Positions 44,362-52,594 of a stretch of 64,000 nucleotides of DNA are shown here, piece after piece (position 1 is the first letter of the stretch; each line of letters starts with the position of its first letter). Position numbers and translations under genes: made by a program. Where the stretch lies: positions 1-64,000 of the forward strand of contig NZ_GG670122.1 of the NCBI RefSeq assembly GCF_000159355.1. Reading direction: 5' to 3'. The DNA is from Lactobacillus johnsonii ATCC 33200. Its GTDB lineage: Bacteria > Bacillota > Bacilli > Lactobacillales > Lactobacillaceae. The notes below the pieces were generated by a model, which made no database searches, was not told the origin of the DNA, and saw only the letters and a program-made list of their open reading frames with translations.

Positions 44362-45399
44362 ATGCTCGGTTTTTCAGTTTACTTAGATAAAGATTTGACT
44401 GCAGATGATCATAATTATTTGCTTGGAATGAGGAATGCTGGTTTTAAGGAAGTCTTTACTTCATTAACCGGCTTAAAAGATGAAGCAGACGTAGTACTAA
44501 AAAGATTAGATCAGTTAACTAGCTGGTGTAAGGATTTAGAATTAAAGGTCATGGCAGATGTTTCACAAGATGATTTACATTATTTAGGCTATGATTTAGC
44601 GGATGCAGAAGAAATAAAGAAGCTTAATGTTACTGGGTTAAGAATTAACGATCAAGTATTAATGCGCTTTGTATCAAAATTGTCTAAAACTATGTGGGTA
44701 TCTTTAAATGCAATTTACTTACAACCAGAAGATATTACTCATTTAAAAGAAGAGGCGGCTAACTTTGATCATATTAGAGCCCTATTTGATTTTTATTCCC
44801 AGCCAGAAACAGGAATGGATGAAAAGTGGTTTGAAGAAAAAAATCAATGGCTTCACAATTGTAATTTAGAAACAGCAGCTTTTATATCTGGAGATGGAGT
44901 TAAAAGAGGACCATTTTTTGCTGGAGAAACTACTCTTGAGTCACAAAGAGGCGTATATCCATTAGCAGCAGCTCTCAACTTAAAAGATTTGGCATGCAAT
45001 AACGTCATTGTTGGCGATCGTCTAACTAGTGAAACGATTAAGTCTTTTGCGCGCTATACGAAGGATCATGCAATCACGCTTCATGTAGATGAAAAAAATA
45101 CTTTTCTCAATGAAAATCAATGGCATAATTATTTGTATCTTGCTCAAGATATCGTTAGACTTCGTAGTGAAGGCGAACTTCCAAAATTTGAAGCGCAGGA
45201 TTTACCTTTGGATCGACCTGTGGGAACAATTAGTATCAATAGCAATGGCTTAAATAGTAACGAAATTCATATTGCTAAGAGAAATTTACCTGTTAATAAA
45301 GATGGAAGGATTCTTGGAAGAGTCTGCGATGAAGAGTGTAGCTTGCTTCCTCATATCGAGCCAGGACAAAAAGTTATTTTTAAAAATTTAGAAAAGTAG
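44362..45399 (+). CDS. MupG/DUF871 family TIM-barrel protein
   Basis: Protein of 345 residues. The N-terminal barrel has GFSVYLDKDLTADDHNYL and FKEVFTSLTGL typical of DUF871 (MupG N-terminal), and the C-terminal small beta domain begins at about 240, with RPVGTISINSNGLNSNEIHIAKRNLP and ending RVCDEECSLLPHIEPGQKVIF. MupG of S. aureus is a 6-phospho-N-acetylmuramidase that splits MurNAc-6P-GlcNAc in peptidoglycan recycling. No MurQ or PTS gene accompanies this copy, so the substrate may differ. It is followed after 10 bp by a phosphatase and then by apbE. Confidence 0.85.
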   Translation: MLGFSVYLDKDLTADDHNYLLGMRNAGFKEVFTSLTGLKDEADVVLKRLDQLTSWCKDLELKVMADVSQDDLHYLGYDLADAEEIKKLNVTGLRINDQVLMRFVSKLSKTMWVSLNAIYLQPEDITHLKEEAANFDHIRALFDFYSQPETGMDEKWFEEKNQWLHNCNLETAAFISGDGVKRGPFFAGETTLESQRGVYPLAAALNLKDLACNNVIVGDRLTSETIKSFARYTKDHAITLHVDEKNTFLNENQWHNYLYLAQDIVRLRSEGELPKFEAQDLPLDRPVGTISINSNGLNSNEIHIAKRNLPVNKDGRILGRVCDEECSLLPHIEPGQKVIFKNLEK

Positions 45400-45409
45400 G
45401 GATTACAAA

Positions 45410-46213
45410 ATGATTAGGCCAAACATTTTACCACTGCAACATGTGCCAAATGCACGTGATTTGGGCGGTTATGTAGGTTTTGATGGTCGAAAAATTAAGA
45501 TGCATCGACTTCTAAGAACAGGAAAGTTATGCCAAATGACTAAAGAAGATGAAACTTTTTTACTTAATTATGGCTTAACTAAAATTGTTGATTTACGCTC
45601 ACCTAAAGAAATTGAATTAGCTCCTGATGTTGTGCCAGCAGGAGTTGAAAATATTGATAATCCAATTCATGGAAATCAAAGTGCAGAAACAGATCAAAAG
45701 ATATTGCAATTAAAAAAGACCTATACTGAAGATCAATATGCTGGTTTTAAGACGATGTGTCACCAATACCATTCTTCTGTTAGTAAGGAATATTCTCAAA
45801 AAGCCTTTAATAGTTTACTTAACATCTTTGCTAATACTAAAGATGGAGCTATTATTTTTCATTGCTCTGAGGGAAAAGATCGTACAGGATTGGCTACAGT
45901 TCTGATCCTATATATTTTGGGCGTTGATATGGAAACTATCAGACAAGATTATCTATTTTCTAACTTAATGCTAGGAAATTATCAGGCTAAGATGAACCAA
46001 AAGATAATCGATGAAGGGGGAAGTGTAATTTTGCGTGCTAACGTTAGAAGTTTAGCAAGTGTCGCAAACGAATATTTGGATACAGCTCTCTTATTAATTG
46101 ATGAAAAGTATGATGGAATAGATAGTTACATTAAAAATGTTCTTAAAGTTGATGATGAGATGATTCAAAGTTTGAGAGAATTATACTTAGAACCAAAGAA
46201 GGCATCAAAATGA
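45410..46213 (+). CDS. Tyrosine/dual-specificity protein phosphatase family (PTPZ-like)
   Basis: Phosphatase of 267 residues, homologous to that at 14104-14889. The N-terminal NARDLGGYVGFDGRKIKMHRLLRTGKL is the family start, IVDLRSPKEIELAPD a conserved core strand, and the P-loop FHCSEGKDRTGL has Cys152 and the catalytic Arg. Position between MupG and ApbE genes with a 4-bp overlap with apbE makes it part of a three-gene operon. Substrate unknown; a phosphosugar or phosphoinositide rather than phosphotyrosine is possible. Confidence 0.86.
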   Translation: MIRPNILPLQHVPNARDLGGYVGFDGRKIKMHRLLRTGKLCQMTKEDETFLLNYGLTKIVDLRSPKEIELAPDVVPAGVENIDNPIHGNQSAETDQKILQLKKTYTEDQYAGFKTMCHQYHSSVSKEYSQKAFNSLLNIFANTKDGAIIFHCSEGKDRTGLATVLILYILGVDMETIRQDYLFSNLMLGNYQAKMNQKIIDEGGSVILRANVRSLASVANEYLDTALLLIDEKYDGIDSYIKNVLKVDDEMIQSLRELYLEPKKASK

Positions 46214-47136
46214 TAGAAAATTATGCTTCAACTCCAATTTCAAAAGTTGGTCGCGGATTAGGAACTGTTATTACGCTACAGGTTTATGGTGACCAGAATA
46301 AAAAGATTTTGGATCAGAGTTTTGATTTGATTGCCGGATATGAAGATCGATTAACGGTAAATCGAGACCATTCTGAGGTAATGGACGTTAATCATGCAGC
46401 TGGTATTCATCCCGTACAAGTTTCTGCAAGTACATATAATCTAATTAAGCTGGCTGTTTATGAAAGTAAACAAAATTTCGGCTTTAATGCTCTGATTGGA
46501 CCAGTTGTAAAATTATGGCATATTGGTTTTAAAGGAGCCAATGTTCCAACTGATGAACAGATTAAAGAAAAGATGGGTCTAACGAATCCAGGAGATGTTA
46601 GATTAGATGATGATAATCAGACTGTTTTTTTAACTAAAAAAGGGATGGAGCTGGATCTAGGCGGAATTGCTAAAGGATATATAGCAGATAGAATTAGAGA
46701 TTTATGGCGTGCTTATGATGTTCGTGCTGGAATTATTAATCTAGGTGGGAATGTCTTATTTGTAAACAGTTCTCCTAAAAGAGCAAGTGGGGAATGGATT
46801 CTGGGCGTGCAAGATCCGAAAAAGAAACGTGGTAATAATTTAACAACCGCTACTGTTCATGAATGTTCTGCTGTAACGAGTGGGACGTATGAGCGCTTTT
46901 TAGAAATTAATGGGAAAAAATATCACCACATTATTGATCCTAAGACTGGATATCCCGTTAAGACTCATGTGGCTGGTGTAACCTTATTTACTCGTGATTC
47001 TGTTCAAGCTGAAATTGAGTGTAAGCGACTATTTTTTGCTGGTGGTCCTATTCCGGGCTGGAAAAATGATAAAGCAGGTCGCTATGGTGCAATCTTTGTA
47101 TATGACGATGATTCAATGGAAAGAATTGGTGTATAA
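46210..47136 (+). CDS. apbE: FAD:protein FMN transferase (ApbE family)
   Basis: Enzyme of 308 residues which links FMN from FAD covalently to a Ser/Thr of target flavoproteins. LGGIAKGYIADRI (around 155-167), INLGGNVLF and HHIIDPKTGYPVKTHV are the FAD- and Mg-binding blocks. There is no signal peptide or lipobox, unlike extracellular ApbE of electron-transfer systems, so it acts inside the cell, perhaps on cytoplasmic fumarate-reductase-like proteins. No protein in the window carries an evident flavinylation (DxxSGAT) motif. The 4-bp overlap with the phosphatase gene shows coupling. Confidence 0.92.
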   Translation: MIENYASTPISKVGRGLGTVITLQVYGDQNKKILDQSFDLIAGYEDRLTVNRDHSEVMDVNHAAGIHPVQVSASTYNLIKLAVYESKQNFGFNALIGPVVKLWHIGFKGANVPTDEQIKEKMGLTNPGDVRLDDDNQTVFLTKKGMELDLGGIAKGYIADRIRDLWRAYDVRAGIINLGGNVLFVNSSPKRASGEWILGVQDPKKKRGNNLTTATVHECSAVTSGTYERFLEINGKKYHHIIDPKTGYPVKTHVAGVTLFTRDSVQAEIECKRLFFAGGPIPGWKNDKAGRYGAIFVYDDDSMERIGV

Positions 47137-47170
47137 AAAATAGGATTCGGTAATTCCGAATCCTATTTTT
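47136..47170. terminator. Bidirectional terminator
   Basis: A 13-bp stem (AAATAGGATTCGG / CCGAATCCTATTT) with loop TAATT lies between the converging apbE and cvpA genes. Confidence 0.93.
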
Positions 47171-47180
47171 GCTGAGTATT

Positions 47181-47717
47181 TTAACCAACTGTTCGACTAA
47201 TACCAAATATTGTCTTAAATACTCCATTTGACAAACCTGGTGTGTTATAAATAATTACTCGTAAAATTGGTGAATCAACTGTTTGTTGAATAAACCAAGG
47301 ATTTTGAAAAGCCTGGCACATTGATAAGGCTACATAAACTAAGAAGTAAGCAGCAATAAAAGATACTATTGCTCCTAAAACATTGTCTAATAGATTACCG
47401 ATTCCCTTTTTAGTACGATCACGTTTAGGCAGCCAACCCTTACAAATCTTTAAAATCATTTTACCGATAAACCAAATTACAAAGAAGGCTAAGAAGCGGT
47501 AACCGATTATTTCAAGACTAATATTGCCTGTTGTGGGAACAACCTTACCAGAAAATTGTTGATAGAACCAATTTCCCAAGCTATTTTGGCCTAGAATAGC
47601 TGCTGCAAATACAATTGCACCAAAAATCATATTAATAACACGTTGAGCAAATCCCAGTTGATATCCTTTATAAGTTTGATAACCGAGATAAAGAATCACA
47701 ATAAGCGTAACAATCAT
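47181..47717 (-). CDS. cvpA: CvpA family membrane protein
   Basis: Membrane protein of 178 residues with four helices, colicin V production protein family. The start LIVILYLGYQTYKGYQLGFAQRVINMIFG is characteristic (helix followed by a GxxxG-containing amphipathic part), and the fourth helix carries DNVLGAIVSFIAAYFLVYV. The exact role is unclear; family members affect envelope homeostasis. It is a single leftward gene that ends at a bidirectional terminator and is divergent from rsmG. Confidence 0.87.
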   Translation of the reverse strand: MIVTLIVILYLGYQTYKGYQLGFAQRVINMIFGAIVFAAAILGQNSLGNWFYQQFSGKVVPTTGNISLEIIGYRFLAFFVIWFIGKMILKICKGWLPKRDRTKKGIGNLLDNVLGAIVSFIAAYFLVYVALSMCQAFQNPWFIQQTVDSPILRVIIYNTPGLSNGVFKTIFGISRTVG

Positions 47718-47860
47718 GCATTTAACCCCTTTTGCTAATCATTATAGCTTATCGATTTTAATTTAAATACATATTTTTAAATACTTATTTGTTTTTTGAC
47801 GATTCTTAAAAAATACTACATAATTAAATACGTTAGTTTATGATGATAATAGTGTTGTTA

Positions 47861-47915
47861 ACCGCCTTTAATTGCGGTAAATTAGGAGTGTGAAACTAGG
47901 TTTCACAGGTGAAAA
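47861..47915 (+). promoter_or_regulatory. rsmG leader with hairpin and repeated GTGAAA/TTTCAC arms
   Basis: ACCGC-CTTTAATT-GCGGT (47861-47878) forms a small hairpin. GTGAAAC-TAG-GTTTCAC (47890-47906) is a perfect 7-bp inverted repeat, and its right arm also forms TTTCAC-AG-GTGAAA with the next bases (47901-47914). These alternatives surround the ribosome site of rsmG, so base pairing could affect translation. The arms resemble the half-sites of parS but in the wrong arrangement. Confidence 0.4.
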
Positions 47916-48635
47916 ATGAATCCAGAAATTTTTGCAAAAGAGCTCGCAAAATATGGCTTTGAACTTAATGAGAAGCAAACAAAACAATTTGCGACATATT
48001 ATGATAAATTAATTGAATTTAATAAAAAGGTTAATCTTACCAGAATTATTGATAAAAATGAGGTTTACTTAAAGCACTTCTTTGATAGCATTACTCCACT
48101 TTTAGAATTTCCAGACCTATTTAAAGGTGAGAAAACTTTATGTGATGTTGGAGCAGGAGCAGGTTTTCCTTCTTTACCGATTAAGATTTTGTGTCCTAAC
48201 TTAAGTATCACTATTGTTGATTCTTTGGGTAAAAGATTAAAGTTTTTAGATGAACTTGTAAACGACTTAGGTTTAGATAAAGTTACTTTAGTTCATAGCC
48301 GTGCGGAAGATGCCGGTCAAAATAAAGATTTACGCGAAAAATTTGATTTGGTAACTGGACGTGCAGTGGCAAGAATGAGTGTTTTAAGTGAATATTGTTT
48401 ACCACTAGCAGAGGTTGGTGGTTACTTAGTTGCTCTAAAAGGACCAAAGGCACAAGATGAATTAGCGGAAGCTAAGCATGCGATTGATGTATTGGGAGGA
48501 AAAGTAGAAGATGTGAAAGAATTAACCCTTCCTGATACAGATGATGACCGCACTTTAATTGTTGTTGAAAAAATAAAAGCGACCCCTAAGAAATATCCGC
48601 GTCAAGCTGGTACACCGAATAAAAAACCACTTTAA
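47916..48635 (+). CDS. rsmG: 16S rRNA (guanine527-N7) methyltransferase
   Basis: SAM-dependent methyltransferase of 239 residues (also called GidB) that modifies G527 in the 530 loop of 16S r[20 protein letters not shown] (about 72-88) is motif [18 protein letters not shown] motif II and [19 protein letters not shown] the catalytic part. The C-terminus has a basic extension ([15 protein letters not shown]) usual for the family. It lies 21 bp upstream of noc. Loss of this gene gives low-level streptomycin resistance in other bacteria. Confidence 0.96.
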   Translation: MNPEIFAKELAKYGFELNEKQTKQFATYYDKLIEFNKKVNLTRIIDKNEVYLKHFFDSITPLLEFPDLFKGEKTLCDVGAGAGFPSLPIKILCPNLSITIVDSLGKRLKFLDELVNDLGLDKVTLVHSRAEDAGQNKDLREKFDLVTGRAVARMSVLSEYCLPLAEVGGYLVALKGPKAQDELAEAKHAIDVLGGKVEDVKELTLPDTDDDRTLIVVEKIKATPKKYPRQAGTPNKKPL

Positions 48636-48656
48636 ATTTAATTGGAGGAATAATTT

Positions 48657-49538
48657 ATGGCATTTTCATTATTTGGCAATCGTCAAAAAAAGATCCTTGA
48701 AAGTAAGCAAGTTCAAGAAATTGAGCTCGATAAAATTATGCCTAATCGCTATCAGCCCCGTCATACTTTTAGTGATGAATCAATTGAAGAATTAGCTACT
48801 ACACTAAAAGAACAAGGTTTACTTCAACCAATTATTTTGCGTAAGCCAGCTGATGGTCCTGAAGGTGAATATGAAATTATTGCGGGTGAACGTCGTTTTC
48901 GTGCTGCTCAATCACTTAAATGGGCAAAAATTCCAGCAATTGTTGAAGATATGGATGATGAAAAAGCAGCCTCTTTAGCCTTAGTTGAAAATTTACAACG
49001 TGAAAATCTTAACCCTATTGATGAAGCACAAGCTTACGTTCAATTGATGAAGGTTAATAATTTAACTCAAACTGAATTGGCAGAACAAATGGGGAAGACT
49101 CAATCTTATATTGCTAATAAGATTAGACTACTCAAGTTAACGCCAAAAGTGCAAGGGTTCTTAATTGATAAAAAGATTTCTCAACGTCATGGACGTGCAC
49201 TTTTAGCTTTGAATGAAGAAGATCAAGATACTGCTGTTAGCGAGATTATTAAAAGTGGCTTAACTGTAAAAGAAACTGAAGAGATGGTAAAAGATCTTGA
49301 TGGTTATTTTGCTGCTCAAGAAAAGGAAAAAGAAGAAGAGCTCGAAGAGAATAAGCCGGAACAAACTAAAAAGCCTAAGAAGAAAGTTCAGGTTCGGACA
49401 GCTAATGATTTTAAAGTACAAATAAATACAATTAAAAAAGCAATTAAGATGGCAAAAGATTCAGGAATGACCGTGAAATACAAGGAAGATAAAAAGGGTG
49501 ATTCCTACAAAATTACTATTGAATTGCTTAAAAAGTAG
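48657..49538 (+). CDS. noc: Noc-like ParB/Spo0J family nucleoid occlusion protein
   Basis: DNA-binding protein of 293 residues in the ParB superfamily: NRYQPRHTFSDESIEELATTLKEQGLLQPI and IIAGERRFRAAQSL form the CTP-binding ParB N-domain (the GERRFR motif), and LTQTELAEQMGKTQSYIANKIRLLKL is the helix-turn-helix. Acidic and Lys-rich tail follows. The N-terminus MAFSLFGNRQKK can form a short amphipathic helix like that by which Bacillus Noc attaches to membrane. Placement between rsmG and parA matches Bacillus. It probably coordinates septum position with the nucleoid. Confidence 0.88.
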   Translation: MAFSLFGNRQKKILESKQVQEIELDKIMPNRYQPRHTFSDESIEELATTLKEQGLLQPIILRKPADGPEGEYEIIAGERRFRAAQSLKWAKIPAIVEDMDDEKAASLALVENLQRENLNPIDEAQAYVQLMKVNNLTQTELAEQMGKTQSYIANKIRLLKLTPKVQGFLIDKKISQRHGRALLALNEEDQDTAVSEIIKSGLTVKETEEMVKDLDGYFAAQEKEKEEELEENKPEQTKKPKKKVQVRTANDFKVQINTIKKAIKMAKDSGMTVKYKEDKKGDSYKITIELLKK

Positions 49539-49553
49539 GCAAAGGGAGTAAAT

Positions 49554-50327
49554 ATGGTTCAAATTATTTCGGTTGCTAACCAAAAAGGTGGCGTTGGTAA
49601 AACAACGACGACGATTAATTTAGGTGCCAGCATTGCAAATCATGGTTATAAAGTTCTAATAGTTGATATTGATCCCCAGGGGAATGCAACTTCTGGTTTA
49701 GGTATTGAAAAGTCAACTGTAGATAAAGATATCTATAATGTTTTAATTGATGAAATTCCTTTATCTGAAACCATTCATCATACAGAAACTAAAAATTTAG
49801 ATGCAGTTCCTGCTACTATTCAATTAGCTGGTGCTGAGATGGAATTAACATCAATGATGGCACGTGAAACAAGATTGAAGCAGGGAATCGATGAGGTTAG
49901 CCATGAATATGACTTTATTTTTATCGATTGTCCTCCCTCTTTAGGTCAGCTTTCAATTAATGCTTTTACTGCTTCAGATTCGATTTTGATCCCAGTTCAA
50001 AGTGAATATTATGCAATGGAAGGCTTAAGCCAGTTATTGAATACAATTCGCTTAGTCCAAAAGCACTTTAATAAGAATTTGGGTGTGGAAGGTGTATTGC
50101 TAACCATGCTGGATGCTAGAACTAATCTAGGAGCAGAAGTTGTTAAAGAAGTTCAATCTTACTTTAATAAAAAGGTTTATAAGACAATTATTCCGCGAAT
50201 TACCAAGTTAGCTGAGGCTCCAAGTTATGGTAAACCAATTACAGAATACGCTCCAAAATCTCGCGGTTCCCAGGTATATGATTCTCTAGCAAAAGAGGTG
50301 TTGAAAGCTCATGGTAAAAAACTCTAA
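49554..50327 (+). CDS. parA: Chromosome partitioning ATPase ParA/Soj
   Basis: ParA-family ATPase of 257 residues. The deviant Walker A NQKGGVGKTTTTINLG (about 8-23), Walker A' LIVDIDPQGNATSG and Walker B FIFIDCPPSLGQL are complete. With ParB it helps to segregate chromosome origins and to regulate initiation. It lies 15 bp after noc and overlaps parB by 17 bp. A parS-like right half-site CACGTGAAACA occurs inside this gene at 49861-49871. Confidence 0.96.
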   Translation: MVQIISVANQKGGVGKTTTTINLGASIANHGYKVLIVDIDPQGNATSGLGIEKSTVDKDIYNVLIDEIPLSETIHHTETKNLDAVPATIQLAGAEMELTSMMARETRLKQGIDEVSHEYDFIFIDCPPSLGQLSINAFTASDSILIPVQSEYYAMEGLSQLLNTIRLVQKHFNKNLGVEGVLLTMLDARTNLGAEVVKEVQSYFNKKVYKTIIPRITKLAEAPSYGKPITEYAPKSRGSQVYDSLAKEVLKAHGKKL

Positions 50328-51192
50328 AGAACCTAAAAAACGTGGTCTTGGACGAGGCTTAGAAGCTTTATTTGATGAGAGCCCACAAGTTCAAGAAACT
50401 GAGGAGATTACTGAAATCTCTTTAGATGAAATTAGACCTAATCCATATCAACCAAGAAAAACGTTTGATAACAAAAGCTTAAAGGAACTTTCCGAATCCA
50501 TTAAAGAAAATGGTGTTTTTCAACCAATTATTATTCGTAAATCAGTTAATGGCTACGAAATTATTGCCGGTGAGCGTCGTTTTCGTGCTTCTAAGTTAGC
50601 TAAGAAGAAAACAATTCCAGCTATCATTCGAGACTTTGATGAGGCACAAATGATGGAAGTTGCAGTTTTAGAAAACTTGCAACGTGAAGACTTAACACCA
50701 TTAGAAGAAGCGCAAGCTTATGAGATGCTGCAAAAGAATTTAGGGTTAACTCAAGCAGAAGTTTCTAAAAGATTAGGGAAATCTCGCCCATACATTGCTA
50801 ATTATCTTCGTCTCCTTACTTTGCCTCAAAAAACTAAACGTCTCCTTCAAAGAGGAGAGCTGTCAATGGGACAAGCAAGAACATTGCTTGGTCTGAAAGA
50901 TAAGGACAGTATTGATGACTTGGCAAGAAAAGTAGTTAAGAACGGAATTACAGTTCGTCAACTAGAATCACTGGTAGCTAAATTAAACGAAAAAGAAAAG
51001 AAACCTAAGAAAAAGGCTATTAAAAAATCAGCTTTCATTAGGGCTAGTGAATCACAATTAACTGATAAATTTGGTACTAGTGTAAATATTACCGAGGGTA
51101 AAAAAGGAAATGGTCATTTGGCCATTGATTTTGCATCAACTGATGAATTAAATCGAATTTTAGATTTACTAGGAATTAATTTAGATAAATAA
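50311..51192 (+). CDS. parB: Chromosome partitioning protein ParB/Spo0J
   Basis: ParB of 293 residues. The N-terminal KKRGLGRGLEALFDE is the ParA-stimulating peptide; EIRPNPYQPRKTF and IIAGERRFRASKLA make the CTPase domain; LGLTQAEVSKRLGKSRPYIANYLRLL is the HTH that reads parS; the C-terminal dimer domain is about 230-293. It overlaps parA by 17 bp. Compared with the Noc-like paralogue it has the true GLGRGLEAL start, which separates the roles of the two. Confidence 0.95.
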   Translation: MVKNSKEPKKRGLGRGLEALFDESPQVQETEEITEISLDEIRPNPYQPRKTFDNKSLKELSESIKENGVFQPIIIRKSVNGYEIIAGERRFRASKLAKKKTIPAIIRDFDEAQMMEVAVLENLQREDLTPLEEAQAYEMLQKNLGLTQAEVSKRLGKSRPYIANYLRLLTLPQKTKRLLQRGELSMGQARTLLGLKDKDSIDDLARKVVKNGITVRQLESLVAKLNEKEKKPKKKAIKKSAFIRASESQLTDKFGTSVNITEGKKGNGHLAIDFASTDELNRILDLLGINLDK

Positions 51193-51211
51193 TTAATAGG
51201 AGTGATTTTTC

Positions 51212-51460
51212 ATGTATCATTTGGGCGATGTAGTACAGATGAAAAAACCACATGCATGTGGTGAAAATAAGTGGGAAATCTTGCGAATGGGTGCAGACAT
51301 TCGCATTAAGTGCTTAGGGTGTGGTCATTTAATTATGATGCCCCGAGCAGAATTTAATAAAAAATTAAAAAAAGTGCTGCACTCAGCAAATGATCCTGTT
51401 AACTTAAAAGAGGAACATTACGTTCCTAAGGAAAATATTGCTGTGCCACACTTTGAATAA
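51212..51460 (+). CDS. DUF951 family small protein
   Basis: Protein of 82 residues, homologous to Bacillus YyzM. HLGDVVQMKKPHACGENKWEI and ADIRIKCLGCGHLIMMPRAEFNKKL contain one Cys and a CLGCG knuckle, so a metal site or RNA contact is possible. The gene lies between parB (19 bp) and ychF (22 bp), the same order as near the Bacillus origin. The function is unknown. Confidence 0.9.
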   Translation: MYHLGDVVQMKKPHACGENKWEILRMGADIRIKCLGCGHLIMMPRAEFNKKLKKVLHSANDPVNLKEEHYVPKENIAVPHFE

Positions 51461-51482
51461 AACCAATTAAGAGGAGAATAAT

Positions 51483-52583
51483 ATGTCATTAACTGCAGGT
51501 ATTGTTGGATTACCAAATGTTGGTAAGTCTACTTTGTTTAACGCGATTACTAAAGCTGGTGCCGAAATGGCAAACTATCCATTTGCCACAATCGAGCCAA
51601 ATGTGGGGATGGTTGAAGTTCCAGATAGTCGTCTAGCTCGTATTCAAGAATTAATTCCAGCTAAGAAGATTGTTCATACTACATTTGAATTTACTGATAT
51701 TGCTGGTTTGGTAAAAGGCGCATCAAAAGGTGAAGGACTTGGAAATAAGTTCCTTGAAAATATCCGTCAAACTGATGCAATTGTTCACGTAGTAAGAGCT
51801 TTTGATGATGACAACATTACTTCAGTTACTGGTAAGGTTGATCCAGAAGAAGATATCAACACCATTAATCTTGAATTAGCAATTGCGGACTTAGATGCAG
51901 TTAACCGTAGAATTGGAAAAGTGCAAAAGGTTGCTCAACAAGGCGATAAAGAAGCTAAAGCTGAATTAACTGTTTTAAATAAATTAAAGCCAGTTCTTGA
52001 AGAAGGTAAAGCTGCTCGCTCAATTGACTTTAATGAAGATGAACAAAAGATCGTTAAGGGACTATTCTTACTTACTTCTAAACCAGTTATTTATGTTGCT
52101 AATATTGCTGAAAGTTCAATGGCTGATCCAGAAAGCGATAAGTACTACCAAATTGTCAAAAAGCATGCTGAAAGTGAAAATGCAGAGGCTTTAGGAATTA
52201 GTGCTGCTACTGAAGAAGAAATTGCTTCAATGGATGAAGATGAAAGAAAAGAATTTCTTGAAATGGAAGGCGTTGAAGAATCTGGGCTTGATCGTTTGAT
52301 TAAGGCTGCTTACCACATTTTAGGTCTACGTACTTTCTTTACTGCTGGTGGTCCTGAAACTCGTGCATGGACTTTCCATGAAGGCATGAAAGCACCACAA
52401 GTTGCCGGTGTTATTCACTCAGACTTTGAACGTGGATTTATTCGAGCAGAAGTTGTTTCATTTGATGATTTAAATGAACTTGAAACCATGCAAAAAGTTA
52501 AAGAGGCTGGAAAGCTTCGTCTTGAAGGAAAAGACTATGTAGTTCAAGACGGTGATATTATTGAATTTAGATTTAATGTTTAG
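51483..52583 (+). CDS. ychF: Redox-regulated ATPase YchF (Obg family)
   Basis: P-loop protein of 366 residues, YchF/OLA1 type. G1 GLPNVGKSTLFN at 8-19, switch segment NYPFATIEPNVGM, G3 DIAGLVKGASKGEGLGNKFL, G4-like NIAE in place of NKxD (explaining ATP preference in this family), and the C-terminal TGS domain with TWTFHEGMKAPQ-like sequence (here AWTFHEGMKAPQVAGVIHSDFERGFIRAEV). It binds ribosomes and affects oxidative stress responses. It is part of the rsmG-noc-parAB run and is followed after 11 bp by a DUF1129 gene. Confidence 0.97.
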   Translation: MSLTAGIVGLPNVGKSTLFNAITKAGAEMANYPFATIEPNVGMVEVPDSRLARIQELIPAKKIVHTTFEFTDIAGLVKGASKGEGLGNKFLENIRQTDAIVHVVRAFDDDNITSVTGKVDPEEDINTINLELAIADLDAVNRRIGKVQKVAQQGDKEAKAELTVLNKLKPVLEEGKAARSIDFNEDEQKIVKGLFLLTSKPVIYVANIAESSMADPESDKYYQIVKKHAESENAEALGISAATEEEIASMDEDERKEFLEMEGVEESGLDRLIKAAYHILGLRTFFTAGGPETRAWTFHEGMKAPQVAGVIHSDFERGFIRAEVVSFDDLNELETMQKVKEAGKLRLEGKDYVVQDGDIIEFRFNV

Positions 52584-52594
52584 GAGTTTTTTGA

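Noticed and set aside
47890-47906. GTGAAACTAGGTTTCAC as a true parS
   Set aside because: The half-sites are in everted order and separated by three bases, which is incompatible with the known ParB helix-turn-helix geometry. Kept only as an odd repeat.
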